Positions 42,926 through 50,575 of a stretch of DNA of 64,000 nt are shown here, piece after piece. Source of the DNA: Blautia hominis (GTDB taxonomy: Bacteria > Bacillota > Clostridia > Lachnospirales > Lachnospiraceae); assembly GCA_002270465.1 (NCBI GenBank), contig NQOF01000007.1, positions 248,001-312,000 of the forward strand. The letters are read 5' to 3'. A model generated the notes under the pieces. It saw only the letters and a program-made list of their open reading frames with translations, was not told the origin of the DNA and made no database searches. Every line of letters begins with the position of its first letter. Within the stretch, counting starts at the first letter, position 1. The position numbers were made by a program, and so were the translations under genes.

Positions 42926-44500
42926 ATGCTAAAAGAAACTTTTCACAACCCGCTTCTGCCGGGTTTTTACCCGGACCCATCCATCTGCCGTGTGGGGGAT
43001 GACTACTACATGGTGACCTCATCCTTTGTCTACTATCCGGGACTGCCCATTTTCCACAGCAGGGACCTGGTCCACTGGGAGCAGATCGGCCACGGCATCC
43101 ACAGGCCGGATCAGCTCAACTACAAAAACTGCGAAACCAGTGAGGGGCTTTGGGCGCCCAGCATCCGTTTCCATGAAGGGACCTTTTATATTATTAATAC
43201 GTTCGTTTCCGAAGGACGTGAGGCAAAACGCGATAATTATATCATAACAGCAAAAAATCCTGCAGGACCCTGGAGTGACCCGGTTGTGGTGGAAGGTGCT
43301 GACGGCATCGACTCCAGTCTGTTTTTTGATGATGACGGCTCTGTATGGTACGTGGGTAACTTCATCAGTGAAGAGAAGCTCTATGAAGGGCATCACGGCA
43401 TTTACTTAAATGAATTAGACCCCGATACCCTGCAATTCAAAGGCCCCAGAACCATTATCTGGGACGGAAAGAAAACAAGGAGCAAGTGGATCGAGGCTCC
43501 CCATATTTATAAAAAGGACGGATATTATTACCTGTTAGTGGCAGAGGGCGGTACCTTTGTCACCCACAGTGTGCAGATGGCGCGCTGCCGTACCATTGAC
43601 GGTGATTATGAGATCTGTCCCAGGAATCCTATTGTGACACACAGGCATATGCCTCTCCTGAATCCAATCTCCGTTACCGGACATGCAGATATTGTGGAGA
43701 CCCAGAATGGAGAATGGTGGATGGTGCTGCTGGCTGTGCGCCCCTACCGGGGCGGGCACTACAATCTCGGACGTGAGACTTTCATGGTGCCTTTCGTATG
43801 GGCAGAAGACGGCTGGCCTATGATCGACAATGAAACAGGGCTTGTACAGGAGGAGGAGCGCCTTCCCAAACTGCCCCGCACCGTATATCCGCTTATGCCG
43901 GAATCCGACAATTTTGAAGATGAAACCCTCCAGATGCAGTGGAATACCATCCACCCTCCAATAGAAGCCTTCTATTCTCTCACAGAGCGCCCTGGCTTTC
44001 TGCGCCTTATGACAAGGCCTCAGGTCATGGAAGAGATCTGCACCCCGTCTTTCATTGGACGCAGACAACGGCACAAAAGCTTTCTGGCAAAAACCGCCAT
44101 GGAGTTTCAGCCTGCTTCAGACTGTGAGGAGGCAGGTATCGCGCTTGTACAGGATGACCGTTTCCATTATCTGATGGTTATGAAGAAAAAAGACGGCACA
44201 CCTTTCCTGCAGTTCTACAAAACAGAAAACGGCTGCCGCACTCTGGTAAAAGAAACAGAAATAAAGGACAGCAAACGCCTGTATTTAAGTGTTCAGGGAA
44301 ATACCACTGACTACGATTTTTATTACGGATACAGCGAATCCGAACTGCTTCCTTTCCTGTGCGGCGTGGATGCCTCTCTTTTAAGCTCTGTTGTAAACAA
44401 CGGCTTTACAGGCGTCTACCTGGGCATGTATACCAGTTCCAACCACCAGCCCAGCACCGGTCACGCTGACTTTGACTGGTTCCAATATCAGGGCCGGTAA
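42926..44500 (+). CDS. Beta-xylosidase/arabinofuranosidase, glycoside hydrolase family 43
   Basis: A 524-residue cytoplasmic GH43 enzyme. ATG at 42926 (MLKETFHNPLLPGFYPDPS) has AAAGGAG 8 nt before it; the 59 extra upstream residues in frame are not protein-like. The five-bladed propeller carries the base Asp in YPDPSICRV, pKa Asp in GIDSSLFFDDDG and acid Glu in WIEAPHIYKKDG. Residues from about 320 onward are a beta-sandwich of the XynB type (DF..E.LQMQWNTIHPP..). It hydrolyses xylo-oligosaccharides. No transporter is adjacent. Confidence 0.94.
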   Translation: MLKETFHNPLLPGFYPDPSICRVGDDYYMVTSSFVYYPGLPIFHSRDLVHWEQIGHGIHRPDQLNYKNCETSEGLWAPSIRFHEGTFYIINTFVSEGREAKRDNYIITAKNPAGPWSDPVVVEGADGIDSSLFFDDDGSVWYVGNFISEEKLYEGHHGIYLNELDPDTLQFKGPRTIIWDGKKTRSKWIEAPHIYKKDGYYYLLVAEGGTFVTHSVQMARCRTIDGDYEICPRNPIVTHRHMPLLNPISVTGHADIVETQNGEWWMVLLAVRPYRGGHYNLGRETFMVPFVWAEDGWPMIDNETGLVQEEERLPKLPRTVYPLMPESDNFEDETLQMQWNTIHPPIEAFYSLTERPGFLRLMTRPQVMEEICTPSFIGRRQRHKSFLAKTAMEFQPASDCEEAGIALVQDDRFHYLMVMKKKDGTPFLQFYKTENGCRTLVKETEIKDSKRLYLSVQGNTTDYDFYYGYSESELLPFLCGVDASLLSSVVNNGFTGVYLGMYTSSNHQPSTGHADFDWFQYQGR

Positions 44501-44514
44501 ATTTTATGTAAACC

Positions 44515-44552
44515 ATCAGGCCGGGGCGCAGATATCCGCGTCCCGGCCTGAT
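44515..44552. terminator. Hairpin after GH43
   Basis: ATCAGGCCGGG and CCCGGCCTGAT form an 11-bp stem; there is no T run, so terminator strength is uncertain. It lies between convergent genes. Confidence 0.6.
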
Positions 44553-44600
44553 CATCTGTATCCGCGCAAAAACCCAGACTCCTGCCCGCGGCTGCACAGG

Positions 44601-45254
44601 CTATGCAGAAAACGTATCCAGATTTTCCTGGAGCATACGGAAAAATTTCTCTGCATGATACCCGTCATTTGCTGCATGGTTAAAGTTCCCCGTCACGGAC
44701 ATCTTCATCCTTCCGTCTCTCTCCTGATACTTTCCCACTGTGATAAAAGGTATGTAACTCTCGCTGCCCGATTCCGGATTTACAAAGGAAGCCGGACGCA
44801 CATAGCAGATGGATGCATACGCTGTGTTTGGCAATATGGTTATGTCCACGCAGCCCGGGACAGGATTTCCATAATAGTACAGGGTGCTGCCGTTCTCGGC
44901 CTTCTCCTTATCCTCCAGAAACGCTTTATAGAAGCTGTCAAAATCCTTATCAAAATCGGTGACCATATGCGTAAACAGATGCCCTTCCCCTTTCCGCATA
45001 AGCGTATAGCAAGGGTTCAGCCTCTCGTAATACCCTATGGCTCCGTCCACTTTTGCATAGCGGAAATCCACATCACTGTTTACTGTATTGGCAATACACC
45101 AGCATATGGACGGATAGAATTTGTAACCTTTCTCATGTATGGCCTCTAAAAAATCCGTGACATCTGCCTCCGCGGTCAGATTATAAGTATATCCTGCAAA
45201 ACGTTCAAAAATTTCTTTTCTCTCCCAATTTTCATAGTCAATTGTATAGAACAT
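44601..45254 (-). CDS. Chloramphenicol acetyltransferase-like CoA acyltransferase
   Basis: A 217-residue trimeric CAT-fold enzyme. The start MFYTIDYENWERKEIFERF matches the family, and the catalytic motif is NHAANDGYHAEKFF, keeping the active His and the DG but with Asn in place of the preceding His of classic CAT (HHAVCDG). Many chromosomal relatives in Firmicutes acetylate unknown acceptors. Resistance to chloramphenicol is possible but not implied; no mobile context surrounds it. Confidence 0.85.
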   Translation of the reverse strand: MFYTIDYENWERKEIFERFAGYTYNLTAEADVTDFLEAIHEKGYKFYPSICWCIANTVNSDVDFRYAKVDGAIGYYERLNPCYTLMRKGEGHLFTHMVTDFDKDFDSFYKAFLEDKEKAENGSTLYYYGNPVPGCVDITILPNTAYASICYVRPASFVNPESGSESYIPFITVGKYQERDGRMKMSVTGNFNHAANDGYHAEKFFRMLQENLDTFSA

Positions 45255-45391
45255 AGCTACCTCCCTGATCTATTCTCTTTTCTTACAGCATATCTTTTTT
45301 TCTCAGATAGCACAAGCAGTATTTGTAACGCTTCAGCCGCCTCACCCTCCCAGGCTTCCCCATGCCCAGCCGCCTTTTCCCTGTACAATAT

Positions 45392-45429
45392 AAAAAAGGC
45401 ACTGCCCTGTGTACGGCAATACCTTTTTT
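45392..45429 (-). terminator. Terminator of the CmpB-like gene
   Basis: AAAAAAGG...CCTTTTTT with inner GCC/GGC; 35 bp after the stop on the minus strand. Confidence 0.75.
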
Positions 45430-45463
45430 ATTAGGTCAAATCTATTAGTCTACGCCTCCGGCG

Positions 45464-46105
45464 TTAAAATATCCATCTTGTGGTTTCAGAAACATCCATA
45501 GTGATCCCAGGCCCCATTTTGGGGTATATGGCTGAAAACACCAAATCAACCGTAAACAAAGTGATCAGCACAGTACAGAGTACAATCTTTCCTGTCCGGG
45601 GGATCTTTCTGAACAGATCATCCATAACCGGTGCTGCGATATAAAGGATCGCGCAGGCACCCACTGCAAACAGTGCCAGTACCTCCAGACACACACGGCC
45701 GTTAATGTTAAACAGGCTTTCACTGTAGTCCCAGTATTTTACGCCCCGGAACTGTTCCAGTGCCCACCCCGTTGTATATTCCAGAATACCGCTGCCCACG
45801 TACGCAAATACAAATACATGAAGCGGCTTGTCGGCAAATCTTTTCAATAATACCAGGGTCATCACACCGCCCACACCATAGATGGGAAGCCATGGTCCCC
45901 ATGTGGTTCCTCTGTTGATGATCGCCCCGTCAATAAATATGTGAAGAAATACTTCCCACAGCCATCCGACTGTTGATGCGGAAAAGAAAAATAAGATCAT
46001 ACTTGTCAGGGAATAGGCCCTGTCATATTCTGCTGCTATAAATCTTTCCTGTGTAAACTGTCTTCTCACGCCCTCTGAAATTCTTACCACCATGTCTCTA
46101 GCCAT
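45464..46105 (-). CDS. Putative ABC-transporter type IV (CmpB-like) membrane protein
   Basis: A 213-residue membrane protein of the family Pfam calls putative ABC-transporter type IV (CmpB). Conserved features are FFFSASTVGWLWEVFLH, NRGTTWGPWLPIYGVGGV and SGILEYTTGWALEQ followed by the YWDYS signature. About five helices. Its function is not established; the ABC label is historical and no ATPase partner is next to it. Confidence 0.85.
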   Translation of the reverse strand: MARDMVVRISEGVRRQFTQERFIAAEYDRAYSLTSMILFFFSASTVGWLWEVFLHIFIDGAIINRGTTWGPWLPIYGVGGVMTLVLLKRFADKPLHVFVFAYVGSGILEYTTGWALEQFRGVKYWDYSESLFNINGRVCLEVLALFAVGACAILYIAAPVMDDLFRKIPRTGKIVLCTVLITLFTVDLVFSAIYPKMGPGITMDVSETTRWIF

Positions 46106-46133
46106 CTCTTTCCCCTCCTTTTATTCTTTCCTC

Positions 46134-46166
46134 GTAACTGTTCAGTACCATCACAGTTACAGGCAA
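46134..46166. mobile_element. MITE remnant F
   Basis: GTAACTGTTCAG, TACC, then CAGTTACAGGCAA reproduce the first 33 bp of copy D at 58386 with small changes. TTTCCTC lies on both sides (46127-46133, 46167-46173), a 7-bp relic of a target duplication. The remainder to 46437 (332-bp gap) shows only a possible -10 TATACT at 46285. Confidence 0.65.
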
Positions 46167-46437
46167 TTTCCTCTTCTTTATTATGGCTTTATCTTACCAG
46201 TGAAAAAATAAGAAGCAATTGTAAAAAAACGAAAGAAATTATAAAGATATTATTTAAAAATTCCTAACATGCCTGAAGTCATGCTATACTGAACGTGGTA
46301 CACTTTCTGCACCTGAGATTCCCGGATACCATGTATGATGTCAAGAAAACAGCGGTTTAAGAGGGATATCATGAGCGGATAGGGCTTTGCAAAGCTTTTG
46401 TTACGACGCATTTACTTTAAGTTAAGGAGGATTTTTT

Positions 46438-46818
46438 ATGACACTTGATCACATACACCATGTTGCTATTATTGTATCAGACTATGAAAAGGCAAAGGAC
46501 TTTTATGTAAACCAATTAGAATTAGAGGTCATTCGGGAAAATTACCGTGCGAAGCGGGATGACTGGAAGCTGGATCTGCGCCTGGGTGACTGTGAGCTGG
46601 AGATATTCGGGGTAAAGAACCCGCCGGCCCGCGTTAACCGCCCGGAGGCCTGCGGACTCCGTCATCTGGCCTTTGCCGTTGCGGATATGGAGGAGGCAGT
46701 TGCATGGCTGCACAGTAAAGGTATTGAGACAGAGCCTGTGCGCACCGATGATTTTACAGGGAAGAAAATGACATTCTTTTTTGACCCGGACGGCCTTCCA
46801 CTGGAACTGCACGAGTAA
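46438..46818 (+). CDS. VOC-family (glyoxalase/bleomycin resistance fold) protein
   Basis: A 126-residue single vicinal-oxygen-chelate domain. Metal ligands fit His in DHIHHVAI, Glu in DCELEIF, His in LRHLAFAVADM and Glu in LPLELHE at the end. It is close to GloA-like proteins (lactoylglutathione lyase or an uncharacterised dioxygenase). The ribosome site is AAGGAGG 9 nt before ATG. Confidence 0.88.
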   Translation: MTLDHIHHVAIIVSDYEKAKDFYVNQLELEVIRENYRAKRDDWKLDLRLGDCELEIFGVKNPPARVNRPEACGLRHLAFAVADMEEAVAWLHSKGIETEPVRTDDFTGKKMTFFFDPDGLPLELHE

Positions 46819-46832
46819 GGTTCTGCTCCTAT

Positions 46833-46891
46833 CAAAGGGAAGGGTACCGGACCTGCGCTGCAGAAACGCGGGTCCGGCACCCTTCCCTTTG
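46833..46891. terminator. Large bidirectional terminator hairpin
   Basis: CAAAGGGAAGGGT pairs with ACCCTTCCCTTTG and inner CCGGACC with GGTCCGG, an almost continuous stem of about 22 bp between convergent genes. Confidence 0.85.
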
Positions 46892-46901
46892 GAGTATCCG
46901 G

Positions 46902-48005
46902 TTATATTTTTATTTTTACGGTTGTCCCTTTTTCTTCTGAGGATTCATAGTCCATCTTCCATCCATGGAGCTTTACGATCTCATAGCACAGGCCAATTCC
47001 GTAACCGTTCCGTTCGGCTTTTGCCCTTGGAAATTCATGGTTCCGGTTCAGGTAGTTCAGCTTCTGCTTCTCTATGTATTTTCCGTCGTTCCATATACTC
47101 ACACAGTGATCCGAAGCTGTCACGGTCACATGCTCCCCTGCGTTTACCGCATTGCTGATCAAATTCTTAAACAGGCATTTGACCAGGGATACATCCCCCT
47201 CTATGATCCCCATATGGTTTTCCACATGAATACAGGGGTATAACTTTTTCATCTCCTCAAGCAGTCCCTCCATATCAGCCCTCTGATACTTAATATTTCC
47301 TTCCCTCAGATTTCCCATGACCAGCAGTCTGTCCACCGTCTCTCTGAGGCTGCAGGCTTCCTTTACGATCTGCTCCCCGGCAAAGAAGCGGTCCTCCTCC
47401 GTGATCCTGCCCATCTGGATATACTGTCCGTACCCCTGCAGTACCGTCAAAGGGGTCCGCAGTTCATGTGCTATGTTATTGATCGGCATGTATATTTTCT
47501 TCATGGTCATATAAAGCATGGAGCCGATCACAGCTTCCAGAAGCAGGCCCGTCACCAGGAAGGCCAACAGCCTTCTGTTCTGCCCGCGGTATAAATCCTG
47601 TATGTTCTCCATATAGACTACATGGCAGTCATCCTCCCCGGTGCCGGTCTGTCCCATGACCGCTGCATGGCGTTCCCCTTTATATGTGACAATATCCGCA
47701 TTTCCGGCGATCCCCACTCCTTCCGGAAGGTGGTTCACAATGGTCCTCTCCCCGCGGCTCACGTTAATATAGATCCTGTTCCTGTAATATCCCTGTCCCA
47801 GGTAGATCAGCTTATCCTCCCCGCCCTCCGCGCCGATCAGCCCCTCCACCGTATAGGCAAGCTGCTGCTGCCGCTTTATCACATCATCCATACGGGTTTC
47901 CAGATCATTCTTAAATCCCATGGTGGACAGAAGAAGCAGGGAGAGATTGAGGATCACCAGAAACAGCACATACGCTGCCAGATAATTTTTCTTCCAAAGC
48001 TGCAT
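46902..48005 (-). CDS. Sensor histidine kinase of an OmpR-type two-component system
   Basis: A 367-residue membrane kinase. ATG at 48005 (MQLWKKNYLAAYVLFLVI) has GGAG 7 nt before; the frame further upstream overlaps the regulator gene and is not used. One helix at residues 8-27, an extracytoplasmic part of about 120 residues, a second helix (LLAFLVTGLLLEAVIGSML), then the H-box with phospho-His in NIAHELRTPLTVLQGYGQY and the ATP domain (ISNAVNAG, NGYGIGLCYEIV). No HAMP is obvious. It follows the regulator gene almost without gap. Confidence 0.92.
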   Translation of the reverse strand: MQLWKKNYLAAYVLFLVILNLSLLLLSTMGFKNDLETRMDDVIKRQQQLAYTVEGLIGAEGGEDKLIYLGQGYYRNRIYINVSRGERTIVNHLPEGVGIAGNADIVTYKGERHAAVMGQTGTGEDDCHVVYMENIQDLYRGQNRRLLAFLVTGLLLEAVIGSMLYMTMKKIYMPINNIAHELRTPLTVLQGYGQYIQMGRITEEDRFFAGEQIVKEACSLRETVDRLLVMGNLREGNIKYQRADMEGLLEEMKKLYPCIHVENHMGIIEGDVSLVKCLFKNLISNAVNAGEHVTVTASDHCVSIWNDGKYIEKQKLNYLNRNHEFPRAKAERNGYGIGLCYEIVKLHGWKMDYESSEEKGTTVKIKI

Positions 48006-48006
48006 A

Positions 48007-48654
48007 TCATATCTCCAGTCTGTATCCGTATTTAAAAACGGTCCTGATATAGCTCTCCAACCCCAGTTTTTTCCGGATCCTCTGGATATGGACATCCACA
48101 GTCCTGTCATCTCCGAAATAGTCCATTCCCCAGGCCATATCCAGAAGCTGGTTTCTGGAAAGCGCTATATTCCGGTTGACCAGAAGTACCCTAAGAAGCT
48201 CAAACTCCCGGTTGGTAAGCTCCACATCTGCCCCTGCTTTTGTGACCTTGTGCCTCTCTATATCTACCCTCACGTCATGAATGGCAAAAATTTTTTCTTC
48301 TCTGTGGAACCTTCTGAGCACTACCTGAACCCTGGCAACCAGCTCCTCCATGGCAAACGGCTTCACTATATAATCCTCCGCGCCGCTGTTCAGTCCCTTA
48401 ACCCGGTCTGTCACTTCGTCCCTGGCTGTCACATAGATGACCGGAACGTCACCTATTTGTTCCATCACCTGAAATCCGTCCTTATCCGGAAGGTTAATAT
48501 CCAGGAGCACTAGATCCGGTCTCTCCTTTTTCACTGCCCTGAGTGCTTCCCTGCCGGTGTATGCCTGAGAACATTTGTGCCCCGTCATAGCCAGAGTTCT
48601 TTTCATCAGTTCATTTATGGCCTGCTCGTCTTCCACTATTAAAATATCTGCCAT
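48007..48654 (-). CDS. OmpR-family response regulator
   Basis: A 215-residue regulator. The receiver has DILIVEDEQ, phospho-Asp in LVLLDINLPDKDGFQ, VIYVTARDE and the Lys in YIVKPFAMEEL; the C-terminal winged helix has VELTNREFELLRVLLVN and VDVHIQRIRKKLG with the DYFGDDRTVDVH wing. It pairs with the next kinase. It is preceded at 18 bp by a secreted repeat protein, all on the minus strand. Confidence 0.95.
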   Translation of the reverse strand: MADILIVEDEQAINELMKRTLAMTGHKCSQAYTGREALRAVKKERPDLVLLDINLPDKDGFQVMEQIGDVPVIYVTARDEVTDRVKGLNSGAEDYIVKPFAMEELVARVQVVLRRFHREEKIFAIHDVRVDIERHKVTKAGADVELTNREFELLRVLLVNRNIALSRNQLLDMAWGMDYFGDDRTVDVHIQRIRKKLGLESYIRTVFKYGYRLEI

Positions 48655-48671
48655 TTGTTTCTGCCTTTCTG

Positions 48672-49229
48672 TCAGTTTTTCGGATGCTCCGAAGTGTCAT
48701 AAGCAATCTCGCCTATAGCCACCAGATCCTCTGCCGTCAAATCTTTTATCCGGGCACTTTCCGCATGCAGCCCATGCTCCCGGCAATAGGACTCAAGGAC
48801 CTGCTTTCCGCCGTCAAAAGCGTAGACATCACCAATATAAGTTTCCAGTGAGTCCATTCCCTCTCCCTTTTCTGTCAGAAGGGGCTTTTCCCCCATCTCA
48901 TCCAGAAGCCAGAGCGCTTCCTCATAATTTCTCATCTCGCGGGTTATGTCTTTCATGGTGGCGCTGTTGGGATCCAGGCCGTATTTTTCACACACCTGCT
49001 TCACAATATCCTGATTCTCCACGGTTTCTTTGTACAGCGTATCTTCATCCCAGGGTATATAAACTGCTTGCTCCTCCTGTGATAACTTCTCCTCCGCCGT
49101 CTCCTTTACCTGCTTCTCTGCCGCATTCTGTCCGTAAACCGCCAGAGTCCCCGCTGCTGCAGTGACACACAGAGCTGCCGCCACCGCTACGGCTGCGGTC
49201 TTATGCTGTTTTAATTTTTTACGCATCAT
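48672..49229 (-). CDS. Secreted or membrane-anchored protein of unknown function with an internal duplication
   Basis: A 185-residue protein with a signal or anchor (MMRKKLKQHKTAAVAVAAAL, then CVTAAAGTLAVYGQ) and GAGGAGG ribosome site. The exported part is Glu/Lys-rich and contains two related motifs about 75 residues apart: EKYGLDPNSATMKDITREM and REHGLHAESARIKDLTAED. No family was recognised. As the first gene of a three-gene operon with a regulator and kinase it is a candidate input protein for this system or a target of it. Confidence 0.7.
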   Translation of the reverse strand: MMRKKLKQHKTAAVAVAAALCVTAAAGTLAVYGQNAAEKQVKETAEEKLSQEEQAVYIPWDEDTLYKETVENQDIVKQVCEKYGLDPNSATMKDITREMRNYEEALWLLDEMGEKPLLTEKGEGMDSLETYIGDVYAFDGGKQVLESYCREHGLHAESARIKDLTAEDLVAIGEIAYDTSEHPKN

Positions 49230-49396
49230 CTTGATTCCTCCTCTTTTTCAAAACCTGTCTTATAACAATTTTCTTTTACATTTACAGCATAAGCGCTCTA
49301 TGTTGCAGAGTTATTACAGGGAAAAACCGAATTTGTTTTTTAACTATAGCAGTCAGGGAAGGATTTTTCAAGAGCCGGGAAGAACGGATATCTCAC

Positions 49397-49446
49397 AAAA
49401 AAGAACCATGCCGCATGACTCTCTATCTGCAGCATGATTCTTTTTT
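49397..49446. terminator. Bidirectional terminator
   Basis: AAAAAAGAACCATGC and GCATGATTCTTTTTT form a 15-bp stem (one wobble) with a 20-nt loop. It lies downstream of the DUF4340-like gene and just before MITE remnant G. Confidence 0.85.
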
Positions 49447-49447
49447 C

Positions 49448-49491
49448 GTAACTATTCAGTAGGTCTGCGCCTTCACTGCGCTGACCGTAAC
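49448..49491. mobile_element. MITE remnant G (44 bp)
   Basis: GTAACTATTCAG, AGGTCTGCGC and ACTGCGCTGACCGTAA repeat the right end of copies D and E. CTTTTTTC lies on both sides when the right edge is set at GTAA (49440-49447 and 49491-49498), suggesting an internally deleted insertion next to a T run; the poly-T makes this uncertain. Confidence 0.6.
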
Positions 49492-49512
49492 TTTTTTCTT
49501 TATTTCATATGA

Positions 49513-50559
49513 TCAAAACGCTTTTTTTATCTGCTCTGTCAGTGCATCCACATCCGCGGATCTCACCAGAAAATGTTCACTGCCGTTAATGGAAATACTG
49601 TCATAGGTATCATCATAGGAATAATATACCATCTCCACTTGGGGGGCATCCTCCGTATTTCTATGATACACCACACGCAGCTTCTCTTCCCTGTCACCTT
49701 CCGGCTGGCTGCCTTCCTCTATCTCGGAATCCAGCATCACAGTTAAAAGGGCCTGATAGACATCCGTAAACTCCTCTTTTTCCACTTTCTTCCCGTTCAT
49801 CTTATACCGGTCCTGGGCCGGTTCCATGGTGTATGTTTTGCCGCCTGTCCGGATCTCCACGCTTTCCACAGTCTCGATATTTATGAGAGCCGGGACTTTC
49901 AGGATGTAGTCAAAAGGATTCAATCCGTAAACAGCGTCCAGCAAAGCGGAGGGAACTCTGTACACAGCATCTTCATATCCCTCCACAGCCGCGTAACGGT
50001 TTCCTTCCCCGTCCGCACCGCCTATGAGAAGCGTTGCTGTACTGTCTGCATATTTTGTCTGTTTGGCGGTATCCGCATCCTGGGTATTTACAAAGTCAAT
50101 GGTGATTTTTGTGGAGGTACCTGCAATGCCTGTATCCACCCCGTCTTCCACTGCCACGGGAGCAGTCAGATCCATCTCTTTCAGCATATCAAACAGAGTG
50201 TACATGGTCTCTGTATTGACTGTTGCGATCTCATCATAGGGATTCAGTATTTCCCAATAGTCAAAATCCATCTTATAATCAGCAGGCTCCTTGGACAGGT
50301 TGAATATCTCACTTCCGTCCTGTACAAGCACAAGTCTGCGGACTCCGTCTGAGATGAACTGAGGATGTTCTGACACTGTCATCCCGGGCTTCTCTTCTGC
50401 GGATCTTACTTCACTTTTCCCTTTTTTCGTCTCTGTCTTTTCCGTCTTCTCCTGGGAGGAAGTCTTCGCTTTGGTCTCCTGGCCGCAGCCGGACAGTACC
50501 CCGGCTGTCAAGGATGAGACAATACCCAAAAGCAACAGTTTCCGTAAAATTTTCCTCAT
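49513..50559 (-). CDS. DUF4340-like lipoprotein
   Basis: A 348-residue lipoprotein starting at the third codon of the open frame (MRKILRKLLLLGIVSSLTAG, with AGGAG at correct spacing). The lipobox is VLSGC (Cys about residue 24). A Lys/Glu/Thr linker precedes a repeated alpha/beta pattern typical of DUF4340: VRRLVLVQDGSEIFNLSKEP, then WEILNPYDEIATV and, in the second half, GGKTYTMEPAQDRYKMNGKK. This domain is known near gliding-type ABC exporters, but here it sits 16 bp after a GH3 gene. Function unknown. Confidence 0.8.
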   Translation of the reverse strand: MRKILRKLLLLGIVSSLTAGVLSGCGQETKAKTSSQEKTEKTETKKGKSEVRSAEEKPGMTVSEHPQFISDGVRRLVLVQDGSEIFNLSKEPADYKMDFDYWEILNPYDEIATVNTETMYTLFDMLKEMDLTAPVAVEDGVDTGIAGTSTKITIDFVNTQDADTAKQTKYADSTATLLIGGADGEGNRYAAVEGYEDAVYRVPSALLDAVYGLNPFDYILKVPALINIETVESVEIRTGGKTYTMEPAQDRYKMNGKKVEKEEFTDVYQALLTVMLDSEIEEGSQPEGDREEKLRVVYHRNTEDAPQVEMVYYSYDDTYDSISINGSEHFLVRSADVDALTEQIKKAF

Positions 50560-50575
50560 ATCCATCTCTCCTGTC

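Noticed and set aside
44601-45254. Acquired chloramphenicol resistance gene
   Set aside because: The motif is CAT-like but with Asn before the catalytic His and there are no mobile genes around; it looks chromosomal and of unknown substrate.
46328-46379. Leader peptide frame of about 15 codons before the VOC gene
   Set aside because: No ribosome site and no codon pattern suggesting attenuation.
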